A model generated the notes under the pieces. It ran no database searches, was not told the DNA's origin, and saw only the letters and a list, made by a program, of their open reading frames with translations. From the NCBI RefSeq assembly GCF_025725665.1, contig NZ_CP107009.1, positions 124,001 to 188,000 on the forward strand: a stretch of 64,000 nucleotides of DNA. Direction: 5' to 3'. Each line of letters opens with the position of its first letter. Within the stretch, counting starts at the first letter, position 1. The translations under genes and the position numbers were made by a program. Positions 18,372 to 31,409 of the stretch are shown piece after piece. The DNA comes from Halomonas sp. LR3S48 (GTDB lineage Bacteria > Pseudomonadota > Gammaproteobacteria > Pseudomonadales > Halomonadaceae).

Positions 18372-19214
18372 ATGCAAGAACTTGCCACGCAATACGAATC
18401 GAACCCCGGCTCGGTGGCGCGCTTCAGCCCCAGCCGGCACGAAGACCGCATCGACGAACGCGGGCTCGATCATCTGATTCATAGCCACGCCGAACATCTC
18501 GATGCCGACGAGGACTACTGGTTCCGCCTGCGCGGGTACAACCTCAACCCGCTGGTGGACGCTGCCAGTTCGCTGCTGGGCATGGTGGTGCGGGTACGTC
18601 AGCTCGACGGCATGAGTGATCTCGACCGGCTCTACCGCCAGGTGGTCGACGAGATCTCGGCGATCGAAGTCGAACTCACCGAGCAGGGCTACGACCGGCC
18701 CACGCTGCTGGCCTTTCGCTACGTACTCTGCTCGTTCATCGACGAGGCGGTGATGGGCACGCCCTGGGGGCAGCAGAGCAGTTGGGCCGAGCACTCGCTG
18801 CTGACGCGCTTCCACAACGAGACCTGGGGCGGCGAGAAGGTCTTCTCGATCCTCTCGCGCCTGCAACAGGAGCCCCAGCGTTATCGCGACATGCTGGCGT
18901 TTATCTACCTCTGCCTGTGTCTCGGCTTCGAGGGGCGCTACAAGGTCATGGACCACGGCCGCGAAGAGTACGAGCACATCGTGCGCACCCTCGGCGACCA
19001 GTTGGCAGCGCTCGGTGATACCCCGGAAGACAGCCTGACCCGGCCGCTCGACAACGTCATGCCGGGTCGGCGTCACCGCGGGCGCGGTTTGCCGGTATGG
19101 GCGGTCTTCGCGCTGTTCGCCGTGGTCATGGCCGGCACCTACCTGGGCTTCGCCTGGACGCTCGATCAGCAAGCGGCCCAGGTCGGCACCCTTCTCGACC
19201 AGATTTACCGTTAG
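18372..19214 (+). CDS. tssL: T6SS inner-membrane protein TssL (DotU/IcmH type, short form)
   Basis: This 280-residue tail-anchored protein has a cytosolic DotU domain with NPLVDAASSLLGMVVRVRQL, FRYVLCSFIDEAVMGTPWG and HNETWGGEKVFSIL. One membrane helix near the C-terminus (about 243-265, LPVWAVFALFAVVMAGTYLGFAW) follows. There is no C-terminal OmpA-like peptidoglycan-binding domain, so anchoring to the wall must depend on another protein. It forms the membrane complex with TssJ and TssM and lies directly after tssK. Confidence 0.95.
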   Translation: MQELATQYESNPGSVARFSPSRHEDRIDERGLDHLIHSHAEHLDADEDYWFRLRGYNLNPLVDAASSLLGMVVRVRQLDGMSDLDRLYRQVVDEISAIEVELTEQGYDRPTLLAFRYVLCSFIDEAVMGTPWGQQSSWAEHSLLTRFHNETWGGEKVFSILSRLQQEPQRYRDMLAFIYLCLCLGFEGRYKVMDHGREEYEHIVRTLGDQLAALGDTPEDSLTRPLDNVMPGRRHRGRGLPVWAVFALFAVVMAGTYLGFAWTLDQQAAQVGTLLDQIYR

Positions 19215-19222
19215 GAGATCCC

Positions 19223-21958
<2,736 letters not shown>

Positions 21959-21961
21959 GCG

Positions 21962-23559
<1,598 letters not shown>

Positions 23560-23563
<4 letters not shown>

Positions 23564-24216
23564 GTTCGACCCTGATATTTCGCCGGGCGCCGTGGCTGGC
23601 GCTGGCCGCAAGCCTGGCCCTGGTTGCCGACGCCTGGGGCGACACCGCCGCCGAGTCATTGGTGGCCGAGGCCCGCCAGTGCGCCATCGAGCCCTCGCGC
23701 CTGGATAGGCTGGGCTGTTACGACGCGCTGTTCATGACCCGTGACGAGCCGGTGGCCAGCGAGGACCTGCGGCCCGCGCTGTGGCATTCGATCAACGCCC
23801 AGGAGGCCGAGCGCGACGGTGATGACATGGGCCTGCTGGTGCGCGAGCGCAGCGACGGCGTGCTGATCAGCGTGCCGGCACTGGGCAGCGTGCCGCCACG
23901 CCCACAGCTGGTCATCGCCTGCGAGAAGACCATCACTCGTTTCCAACTGCACCTGCCCCAGGCGCTGGACGCGCCGCGGGTGCAGATGCGGCTGCGTGCA
24001 GGGGGACGCGAACTGGAGCAGGTCTGGCAGGCCCGCGACGGTGGCTACGTGGTCAGCGGCGGCCGCGGGTTGCCGGCCATCGCCACGCTGCAGCAGCTGC
24101 TGGACGCCGATGAGCTGACGTTCGGCAGCGATCAGGCCGCACTCGACGGCCTGCGCTTCGAGATCGCCGGGCTGCGCCAGGCGGTTCAGCCGCTGCGCGA
24201 CGCCTGTCGCTGGTGA
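23560..24216 (+). CDS. tagO: T6SS-associated protein TagO/VasI
   Basis: This 218-residue exported protein has a signal peptide (about 1-27, cleaved near VADAWG-DTAA). It then shows the VasI features AEARQCAIEPSRLDRLGCYDALF, two cysteines likely to pair, and LVIACEKTITRFQLHLP. In enteroaggregative E. coli, the unrelated-in-name accessory TagA and similar genes assist assembly; VasI itself has a poorly defined role. The start codon overlaps the regulator stop (ATGA). tssA follows after seven bases. Confidence 0.82.
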
Positions 24217-24223
24217 GGTGAGC

Positions 24224-25654
24224 ATGCGAATCGTCAACCAGACACAGCTGACGGAACTGCTGGCCGCGCTCCCCCCGGAGGGTGTTGGCAGGCCCCTCGA
24301 CGACAGCGCCGACTACGCCTGGCTCGACGAGGAGATGATGAAGATCGGCTCGTTGCAGCATGGTGGAGTCGACTGGGAGGGCGCCGAGACCCGGGCCGTG
24401 CGCCTGCTGAGCACCACGGGCAAGGACCTCAAGGTGCTTGGCCACCTGCTGCACTGCCTGCAGCGCGACGGCGACGGGGTGCGCTTCGCCCTCTCGCTGC
24501 GCCTGCTGGCGGGCAGTCTCGAACAGTGGTGGGACGACGCCTACCCCTATGGTGGCGTCCAAGGCGAGCGGCTGCGGCCGCGGCTGTTCCGGCAGTTCAC
24601 CCAGCGCGCCCTGGCGCTGTCGGAAGCGCTCGATTTCGACAATGCCGCCGACGAGCAGCAGGCCTGCGAGGGAGCCCTCGAGGCGCTGCTGGAGGTGGCA
24701 CGGGCACGCCAGCTGCCGGACGAGGCCCTGGTCGACCTGCAGCGCCAGCTGCGCCAGGCCCCCCCCAGCCAGGCGGGTTCGAAAGCCACGTCCGCCACTC
24801 GCGGTGCGGCGGCGGAAAGCGCTACGCCGACCAGCACCGCATCGCCCACGGCCAAGCTGCCCGAGATGCGCCTGGAGGCCGGCAACGAGCGCGGCAATCG
24901 CCAGACCCTGCTCAAGATGGCCGATTTCCTCAATGAGCAGAGCCCCGGCGACCCGCTCGGCTACCGGCTCCGACGCCATGCGATCTGGAGCGTCATCCAG
25001 GCGCTGCCGGCCACCCGCGACGGCGTGCGCTCCGAGCTGGCACCGCCCGCCGCCGACCGAGTGGCGGAGTATCGCGAGGCGCTCTCGCGCGGCGCCGACA
25101 ACGCGCTGTGGAAACGCATCGAGAACAGCCTGGCAGTGAGCCCTTACTGGCTGGAGGGGCATCGCCTCAGTGCGGGTGCCGCCGAGCGCCTCGGTCAACC
25201 GCGCTGTGCCGCCGCCATTCGCGACGAGGCGAGCCGTTTCGTCGAGCGCCTGCCTGGCATCGAGTCGCTGACCTTCAACGACGGCAGCGCCTTCGTCGAC
25301 GACGAGACTCGCCAATGGCTGCAGGCCACGCCGGGCAGTGCCGCGGGGGGCAGCCAGGAAGCCGGCGGCGACCCCTGGCAGGAGGGCCTGGCCGAAGCCC
25401 GCGAGAGACTGGCCGCGGAAGGGCTGGAAGTGGCCCTGATGGGCCTCGATCGCGGCCTAGCCGAGGCCCGTTCGCCGCGCGAGATCGCCTACTGGCGGCT
25501 GGCCAGCGCCGATCTGCTGCGCGATGCGGGGCTGGCGGCGCTGGCCGGCCAGCACTATCGCGCGGTGCGCGAGTCGCTGGCGGGCCTTGACCTCGAACAG
25601 TGGGAGCCGGCGCTGCTCAAGCGGCTCGAGCGCGCGGTGGAGAAGGGCAAATGA
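24224..25654 (+). CDS. tssA: T6SS protein TssA (VasJ-type C-terminus)
   Basis: TssA primes and caps the growing sheath and tube. The 476-residue protein has an ImpA N-terminal domain (about 1-150), with CLQRDGDGVRFALSLRLLAGSLEQWWDDAYPY. A Ser/Thr/Ala/Pro-rich linker is at about 185-210, and a VasJ-type C-terminal half has GDPLGYRLRRHAIWSVIQALP and NPYWLEGHRLS-like residues. The ATG with GAGGTG upstream is preferred to a GTG two codons before. The stop is overlapped by a 16-codon mini-ORF that precedes tssM. Confidence 0.9.
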   Translation: MRIVNQTQLTELLAALPPEGVGRPLDDSADYAWLDEEMMKIGSLQHGGVDWEGAETRAVRLLSTTGKDLKVLGHLLHCLQRDGDGVRFALSLRLLAGSLEQWWDDAYPYGGVQGERLRPRLFRQFTQRALALSEALDFDNAADEQQACEGALEALLEVARARQLPDEALVDLQRQLRQAPPSQAGSKATSATRGAAAESATPTSTASPTAKLPEMRLEAGNERGNRQTLLKMADFLNEQSPGDPLGYRLRRHAIWSVIQALPATRDGVRSELAPPAADRVAEYREALSRGADNALWKRIENSLAVSPYWLEGHRLSAGAAERLGQPRCAAAIRDEASRFVERLPGIESLTFNDGSAFVDDETRQWLQATPGSAAGGSQEAGGDPWQEGLAEARERLAAEGLEVALMGLDRGLAEARSPREIAYWRLASADLLRDAGLAALAGQHYRAVRESLAGLDLEQWEPALLKRLERAVEKGK

Positions 25655-25701
25655 ACATCACTACCTACAACATCACCATCATCGACAGGGACGAGGGCTA
25701 A
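25651..25701 (+). CDS. Putative 16-residue mini-ORF between tssA and tssM
   Basis: ATGA overlaps the tssA stop, with GGAGAAGG just upstream. The frame codes for MNITTYNITIIDRDEG and ends six bases before the tssM start. It could be a leader that couples tssA and tssM translation, or a remnant. Composition is Ile/Thr/Asn-rich, unlike the flanking GC-rich genes. No family match is known to me. Confidence 0.3.
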   Translation: MNITTYNITIIDRDEG

Positions 25702-25706
25702 GGCTC

Positions 25707-28700
25707 ATGTGGAAAAGTGTGAAGTCCGGTCTGAGTCGCTGGGTACCCGGCGCCTCACGAGCACAAAGCAACGCCAACCTGGCCAAGGCGCACGGCAACA
25801 AGGCCCAGGGCATCGGCAAGCGGGCGAGCAAGCTCACCGTCGTGCTCTGGTGGCTGCTGCTGGGTGCCCTGATCGTCGCCATCTGGTGGCTGGGACCGAT
25901 GTGGCAGGTGCGAGACACCTATCCGCTGGCGCCCTGGCTCAACCGGCTGCTCGCCACCCTGGCGCTGGTCACCCTGGCGGCCGTGATATGGGGCATTCGC
26001 CTGGCGCGCCGACTGCGCGAGGTGGACGACGAGCGACGCCAGAACGAGCGACGCCAGCTCGACCCGGTGCTGAGCCAGGTGGAGCAGCAGGAGGCCACGC
26101 TGAACGCCACCCTGCATGAGCTGCTCGACAATCTCGGTGCCGGCCCCGGGGCGCGCTACAAGCTGCCCTGGTACCTGGTGATGGGCGTGGAGAACGCCGG
26201 CAAGACCAGCCTGATCAATCGCTCCGGCCAGAACTTCTCGCTGACCCACGTGATGAAGGCGTCGGGCCAGGGCAAGAAAGGCAACCAGTACGGCTTCGAC
26301 TGGTGGATCGGCGACAAGGCCGTGCTGATCGACCCGGACGGCGAGCTGCTGACCCAGGGCGCGCTGGAAGGCGGCGAGCCCCAGGAACTGCAGAGCCGGC
26401 TGTGGGACCACTTCGTCGGCTGGCTGGAGCGCAACCGCGCCCAGCGCCCGCTGGACGGCGTGGTGCTGGTGCTCGACCTGGCGCGCCTGAGCGACGCCCG
26501 GGTGGCGGTGCGCAAGGCCTACGCCTCGCTGCTGCGCGCGCGGATGCGCGAACTGATGGAGCGCCATGGTGCGCGGCTGCCGGTCTACGTCACCTTCAGC
26601 AAGATGGACCTGCTGCACGGCTTCGACGACTTCTTCCGCCACTACTCCCGCGCCGCGCGGCGCGCACCGCTGGGCTTCACCTTCAGCGCCGAGAGCGTCG
26701 AACGCGTCGACCAGTGGGCCGACGAGTTCGCCGACTCCTACGACGCCATGCTCGAGCGGCTCAACCGCAGCCTGCCCACGCTGTTGGCCGAATGCCGTGA
26801 CCGCGAGGAGCGCGAATCGGTGTTCCGCTTCGTGCGCCAGCTCGCCGGCCTGCGCGACGTGCTGCTCGGCTTCCTGAGCGAGGCGCTCTCCAGCGACCGC
26901 TACTCCACCGCCGCCATGGTGCGTGGTACCTACTTCACCTCGGTCTACCAGCAGGGCGTGCCGGAGGATCCCTTCGTCGATGCCGCCGCGCGCCGCTACG
27001 GCATGGCCGATACCACCCAGCCGGCTCATCGCGCCGCACGCAGCGCGCTCTACTTCACCGAGGAACTGTTCGACAAGGTGATCTATCCCGAGGCGGGGCT
27101 GGCCGGCGACAACGCCCGCGCCGCCCGGCGTCGTCGCCGCCTGCGCCGGGTCAGCGCCTTTGCCTGCCTGGTGGGCGGGCTGGCGCTGGTGGGTGGCTGG
27201 AGCCACTTCTATCAGAAGAACACCCAGGCCTTGGCGGCGGTCGAGGAGAAGGCCCAGGACTTCCTGGCCGCCCAGCCCGACGAGCTGCACAGCGACGACC
27301 CCACCGGCTATGCGCTGCTGGAGCCCCTCGACCGCCTGCGCGCCGCCACCCTGGAGTTCGGCGACTATCGTGAGCACCTGCCGTGGCTGGCCGACATGGG
27401 CCTCTACCAGGGCCATGCGGTGGGCCGCGAGGTGGAGAACGCCTACCTGGCGATGCTGAGCTACCATTTCCTGCCTTCGCTGATGGTCGGCATCATGGAT
27501 GACATGAACCGTGCCGAGGCCGGCAGCAACGACAAGCTGGCCCTGCTGCGCGTGCTGCGCATGATGTCTGATGCCAGCGGGCGCCAGCCCGAGCGGGTCG
27601 AGGCGTACATGGAGCGGCGCTGGCAGCGTGCCTTCCCCCAGCGCGGCACCGTGCAGGAGCGCCTGCTCGACCACCTCGCCTACGCCATGGCGCATACCGA
27701 TCTCGAAGGGCGCGTGGCGGCCGGCGATCGTCATGCCGAACAGGCCATGGCGGCGCTGCGCGGCAGCCTGCAGGCCGCCCAGGAGGAACTCTCGCGCCAA
27801 CCCATGGACGAGCGCGTCTATGCCACCCTCAAGGCCAACAGCGGTAGCCGCAGCGGCGCGGCGCTCGAGCTGCACCAGGGCGTCGGCCCCTCCTTCAACG
27901 CCGTGTTCATGGCCCGCGACGACGAGCTGGAGCGCCTGCGCCTGCCGACCCTGCTGACTCGCGACGGCTTCGAAGGCTACTTCCTCAAGGAGATCGAGCA
28001 GGCCACCGAGCTGGCATTGATCGACCTCTGGGTGCTGGGCCAGCGCGACGACATCGTCTTCAGTGCCGCCGACGAGCGCCAACTGCGGGACGCCCTGCAC
28101 GAACGCTACGTCAGCGACTATCACGTGACCTGGCGCCAGGCGCTCGACGACCTCTACCTGGTGCCGCTGCCCGACATCGACCAGGCGGTGGTGGTGGCCG
28201 ACACCCTGCTCGGCGCCAGCCGGCCGCTGGACCGTCTGCTCGGCGAAGTGGCCCACCACACGCAGCTCTATCCCGAGCTGCCGGTGGACGACGAAGTCGC
28301 ACGCCAGGCGCTGGAGCGCTCGCCGCGCTACCGCCTGGCCGGCGAGATCGAGCGTAACTTCCGCGACCTCAACGGCCTGCTCGAGGCCCGCGGCGACAAC
28401 CCGGCCGACATCGCCGAGATCAAGGTCGCCATCGGCGAGCTGCGCGACTACCTGCGCGAGGTGCAGGGCGCCAGCGACCCGGGCCGTGCGGCCTTCGTCA
28501 GCGCCCGTGACCGCCTGGCGCTACGCGGCGGCGACCCCATCCACAACCTCAAGCGCATCGCCGAGAACACCCCGGCCCCGGTGGACCGCATGCTCGAGAG
28601 CCTGGCCGACCAGAGCTGGCAGCTACTGATGGCCAGTGCCATTCGCCATCTCGAGCATCAGTGGCTCGACGAGGTGGTGGCGCCCTACCAGGAGCGCCTG

Positions 28701-29372
28701 GCAGGCCGCTACCCGCTGGTACCCAGCGCCTCGCGTGAGGTGGCCCTGAACGACTTCGAGGCCTTCTTCGCAGCCGGCGGCATTCTCGACCGCTTCTACC
28801 AGGACAACCTGCGGCCCTTCATCGAAGAGGCCCCCGAGTACCTGGTCGACGCCGAAGGCAGCCCGCTGCTGCGCGACAGCGTCTTCACCGCCATCCAGCG
28901 TGCCGAGCAGATCCGCCAGGCCTACTTCGGCCGCGACGGCGTGCTCGACGTGGAGTTCGCCCTGGAGCCGGTGAGCCTCAGCCCCGACAAGCGCCGCAGC
29001 GTGATCAACATCGACGGTCAGATCATCGATTACGCCCACAGCGCCAGCTCGCGGGTCTCGATGATCTGGCCCAACGCCCTGCGCGGCGGCAACGAGAGCC
29101 GCATCACCCTGGTGCCGAGCCAGGTCAACCGCTCGCCGCGCAGCCTCAGCCGCGACGGTGCCTGGGCCTGGTTCCGCCTGCTCGACGAAGCCGAGATCAC
29201 CAGTGCCAGCGAGCGCGACCTGGAGCTGCGCTTCCAGGTCGACGGCGGCTCGGCGCGCTACCGCCTGTACGCCACCGGCTCGCGCAACCCGTTCACCCGC
29301 CCGCTGGTGGCCGGCTTCCAGCTTCCCACCGCGCTGTATGCCGAAGGAGGTTTCGATGTTGGCAGCCTTTAA
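25707..29372 (+). CDS. tssM: T6SS inner-membrane protein TssM (IcmF)
   Basis: TssM spans the inner membrane and periplasm and links TssL to TssJ. The 1,221-residue protein has two N-terminal membrane helices (about 29-55 and 72-98). A cytoplasmic GTPase-like domain has Walker A GVENAGKT near 160, followed by WWIGDKAVLIDPDGELL. A third helix is near 480-500, and a large periplasmic region ends in the transthyretin-like strands (WFRLLDEAEITS to VAGFQLPTALYAEGGF). Full length suggests a functional system. The end overlaps the GNAT-like gene by 17 bases. Confidence 0.96.
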   Translation: MWKSVKSGLSRWVPGASRAQSNANLAKAHGNKAQGIGKRASKLTVVLWWLLLGALIVAIWWLGPMWQVRDTYPLAPWLNRLLATLALVTLAAVIWGIRLARRLREVDDERRQNERRQLDPVLSQVEQQEATLNATLHELLDNLGAGPGARYKLPWYLVMGVENAGKTSLINRSGQNFSLTHVMKASGQGKKGNQYGFDWWIGDKAVLIDPDGELLTQGALEGGEPQELQSRLWDHFVGWLERNRAQRPLDGVVLVLDLARLSDARVAVRKAYASLLRARMRELMERHGARLPVYVTFSKMDLLHGFDDFFRHYSRAARRAPLGFTFSAESVERVDQWADEFADSYDAMLERLNRSLPTLLAECRDREERESVFRFVRQLAGLRDVLLGFLSEALSSDRYSTAAMVRGTYFTSVYQQGVPEDPFVDAAARRYGMADTTQPAHRAARSALYFTEELFDKVIYPEAGLAGDNARAARRRRRLRRVSAFACLVGGLALVGGWSHFYQKNTQALAAVEEKAQDFLAAQPDELHSDDPTGYALLEPLDRLRAATLEFGDYREHLPWLADMGLYQGHAVGREVENAYLAMLSYHFLPSLMVGIMDDMNRAEAGSNDKLALLRVLRMMSDASGRQPERVEAYMERRWQRAFPQRGTVQERLLDHLAYAMAHTDLEGRVAAGDRHAEQAMAALRGSLQAAQEELSRQPMDERVYATLKANSGSRSGAALELHQGVGPSFNAVFMARDDELERLRLPTLLTRDGFEGYFLKEIEQATELALIDLWVLGQRDDIVFSAADERQLRDALHERYVSDYHVTWRQALDDLYLVPLPDIDQAVVVADTLLGASRPLDRLLGEVAHHTQLYPELPVDDEVARQALERSPRYRLAGEIERNFRDLNGLLEARGDNPADIAEIKVAIGELRDYLREVQGASDPGRAAFVSARDRLALRGGDPIHNLKRIAENTPAPVDRMLESLADQSWQLLMASAIRHLEHQWLDEVVAPYQERLAGRYPLVPSASREVALNDFEAFFAAGGILDRFYQDNLRPFIEEAPEYLVDAEGSPLLRDSVFTAIQRAEQIRQAYFGRDGVLDVEFALEPVSLSPDKRRSVINIDGQIIDYAHSASSRVSMIWPNALRGGNESRITLVPSQVNRSPRSLSRDGAWAWFRLLDEAEITSASERDLELRFQVDGGSARYRLYATGSRNPFTRPLVAGFQLPTALYAEGGFDVGSL

Positions 29373-29931
29373 GCGCCTGTTCGGCAGCGAACGCCACAAG
29401 GCGGCACCTGCCAGCGCGGTAGAGGAGACGAAGGGGCTGGAAGCGGCCGCGATGGAAGACATCGAAGGCTTTCTCGAGGCCGCCCGGCGTGCCGATACCC
29501 AGGGGCACTCGCCCTGGGTGCTGCGCGACGAGGCCCGCCTGACCACGCTGCGCCGGGCACTGGAGTTCACCGTGCAGCGCGGCCAGTGGCTGCAGCGTGA
29601 CGGCGGCAACATCTCCCGCTGGCAGGGCCGGCTGCTCAAGCTGCGCCACGGCGACGGCCCCTCCCTCGGCATGCTGCTGGCTTGCCGGCCGGATGACGAA
29701 TCGGCTTGGCAGCTGCGCTTCTTCTTCGTCGAGAAGGAGTGGCAGGGTAGCGGCCACGGCGCCCGCCTGTTGCAGGCGGCGCGCCACAGCCTGAGCGGCG
29801 TGCCGCTGAACGTGCGGCTGCCCCTGGCCTGCCAGGCCGCCGTACGCAGCTTGGAGGAAGCCGGCTTCAAACGCATGCATGTCAATGCCTTCGAGGTGGC
29901 CAGCTTCGAGGCGCCCGCGGAGTGGGACTAG
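29356..29931 (+). CDS. GNAT-like protein linked to the T6SS operon
   Basis: This 191-residue protein has an N-terminal half without a clear family. Its C-terminal half resembles a GNAT acyltransferase: LRFFFVEKEWQGSGHGARLL contains the Q-x-x-G-x-G acetyl-CoA loop, and a later AVRSLEEAGFKRM strand-helix-strand is typical of the fold end. AGGAGG lies seven bases before the ATG inside the tssM end. Tight coupling suggests a T6SS role, for instance modification of a structural or effector protein, but nothing in the sequence fixes the target. A catalytic base is not obvious. Confidence 0.65.
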   Translation: MLAAFKRLFGSERHKAAPASAVEETKGLEAAAMEDIEGFLEAARRADTQGHSPWVLRDEARLTTLRRALEFTVQRGQWLQRDGGNISRWQGRLLKLRHGDGPSLGMLLACRPDDESAWQLRFFFVEKEWQGSGHGARLLQAARHSLSGVPLNVRLPLACQAAVRSLEEAGFKRMHVNAFEVASFEAPAEWD

Positions 29932-29967
29932 CCCGCAAGCCAGCTCGCATAGACAGGAGAACGATAG

Positions 29968-30882
29968 ATGGGACGCAAATTCGTACTCGTGGGTGATATC
30001 GGCACCGACCACGACGGTTTTCCGCCGACGCCGGTCACCGCTGGCAGCCCGACCGTGCTGATCGACGGCAAGCCGGCGGCGCGCCTGGGCGACCCACTGG
30101 CGCCGCACGACAAGCCCAAGCACCCCACCCACCCGCGTGCCATCGCCGAAGGCTCGGGCAGCATCCTGATCGACGGCAAGCCCGCCGCCCTCACCGGCCA
30201 CGCCGTGGATTGTGGCGGCGTGGTGATCGGCTCCGCCAGTTCAGTAGGCGGCGAATCGGGAGGAGGTGCATTTGTTGCAGCTGTTGCAGCAATGCCTCCT
30301 ACAACCTCACAGACTTCCGCTTTCTCGGCCGCTGATTCGGCTGAGACAGCACTTGATACCTCTGGGATAGCTGGAGGGCAGACAGCAGAACTTACCATGA
30401 GCGAAGCTGGCAAACAGTGGCTGAAGGACGTCGAACAGCTTCGTTTGTTGCCCTACGACGATCAGACCGGACGCGAGATTACTTCTTGGGTAGAAGGAGC
30501 CACGATTGGTTACGGCTATCTTATACCCGATTATGAGTGGCATTTATATCGTGAAGGTATCGATAGCGAAGAGGCAGGTCGTCTATTTGAAGAAGATTTA
30601 CTTGAGTACGAGCAAGCGGTAAATTCTGCGATTACGACTCCGATGGCTCAGCATGAATTCGATGCAGCTGTCGCTCTGGCCTATAACATAGGGCAAAGGG
30701 CTTTTGAATCTTCCTCTGCAGCTAAGCTGATAAATGATCCTACTGCAGTGACCTCCTATCCAACTCTTGAAGAAGCTTGGAAGGCCTGGAATAAATCGCA
30801 AGGATTAATAAACCGAGGCTTGATCAATAGGCGTGCTGCGGAATGGGAAATGTATACCAAAGGAGATTACATAAAATGGTAA
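29968..30882 (+). CDS. PAAR-lysozyme fusion, probable T6SS effector
   Basis: This 304-residue protein has an N-terminal PAAR domain (1-95), with repeated VLIDGKPAARLGD and ILIDGKPAALTG motifs and His/Cys residues for metal, which tips VgrG. A Gly/Ala/Ser linker (95-140) joins it to a muramidase-like domain. The catalytic triad pattern of T4-type lysozymes is present: E156, D165 and T179 before IGYGYL, with extra residues between D165 and T179 compared with T4. The domain should cleave peptidoglycan in the target periplasm. The PAAR part is GC-rich, whereas the toxin and the next gene are AT-rich, so the toxin part was probably acquired. The stop overlaps the immunity start. Confidence 0.85.
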   Translation: MGRKFVLVGDIGTDHDGFPPTPVTAGSPTVLIDGKPAARLGDPLAPHDKPKHPTHPRAIAEGSGSILIDGKPAALTGHAVDCGGVVIGSASSVGGESGGGAFVAAVAAMPPTTSQTSAFSAADSAETALDTSGIAGGQTAELTMSEAGKQWLKDVEQLRLLPYDDQTGREITSWVEGATIGYGYLIPDYEWHLYREGIDSEEAGRLFEEDLLEYEQAVNSAITTPMAQHEFDAAVALAYNIGQRAFESSSAAKLINDPTAVTSYPTLEEAWKAWNKSQGLINRGLINRRAAEWEMYTKGDYIKW

Positions 30883-31355
30883 GGAAATTTCCTTTGTTTT
30901 GTTTATTGTCAGTACTGTTGTGCTTTTTTTCGGTGAAAGTTTATGCAGGCTGTGGTTGTCCTGATTGGCGAGAAGTGGTCGGAGAATATATTACGGTAGA
31001 GGTTGAGCGTTATCGTGGTGGTCAGACGCCTCGCGAAAAAGCTATAGAGAAAATAGATGAAAAAATAGTGATTGATGAAAATCACTTCTCTATATGGGGC
31101 GATATGATCTACAGCGATCCAGTTTATGAGATCAATTGCTATCCTGTCCCTCAAGAAGAGGGAGAGGTTACGCCACCCTCGGAAAGGAGAGGGGATTTCT
31201 ATGGTTTTGGTATGGATAGAGACGTTATTGATGTGCTTTATGTTAATTCTCTAAGAGAAGAGGGACCGCGCTATCACTTCGAGGTGGTAGGTGACGAGCT
31301 GTGGTTCTTTTACGATGGGTGGTTTTACCGAACGAGGCGAGTCTCGGACCAATAA
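30876..31355 (+). CDS. Putative periplasmic immunity protein for the PAAR-lysozyme effector
   Basis: This 159-residue protein has a clear Sec signal peptide (1-24, hydrophobic LFCLLSVLLCFFSVKV, cleavage after VYA). The mature part begins GCGCPDWREVVGEYITVEVERY, is acidic and carries four cysteines. AGGAG precedes the ATG, which overlaps the effector stop. It is one of the most AT-rich genes in the window. The position directly after a peptidoglycan-degrading effector and the export signal fit an immunity protein acting where the effector would act. No family was recognised, so the function rests on context. Confidence 0.65.
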   Translation: MVRKFPLFCLLSVLLCFFSVKVYAGCGCPDWREVVGEYITVEVERYRGGQTPREKAIEKIDEKIVIDENHFSIWGDMIYSDPVYEINCYPVPQEEGEVTPPSERRGDFYGFGMDRDVIDVLYVNSLREEGPRYHFEVVGDELWFFYDGWFYRTRRVSDQ

Positions 31356-31409
31356 GATTGTTCACTTGGCTGGCTTGAGCCAGATTGAACTTATTGATGG
31401 ATACGGACT

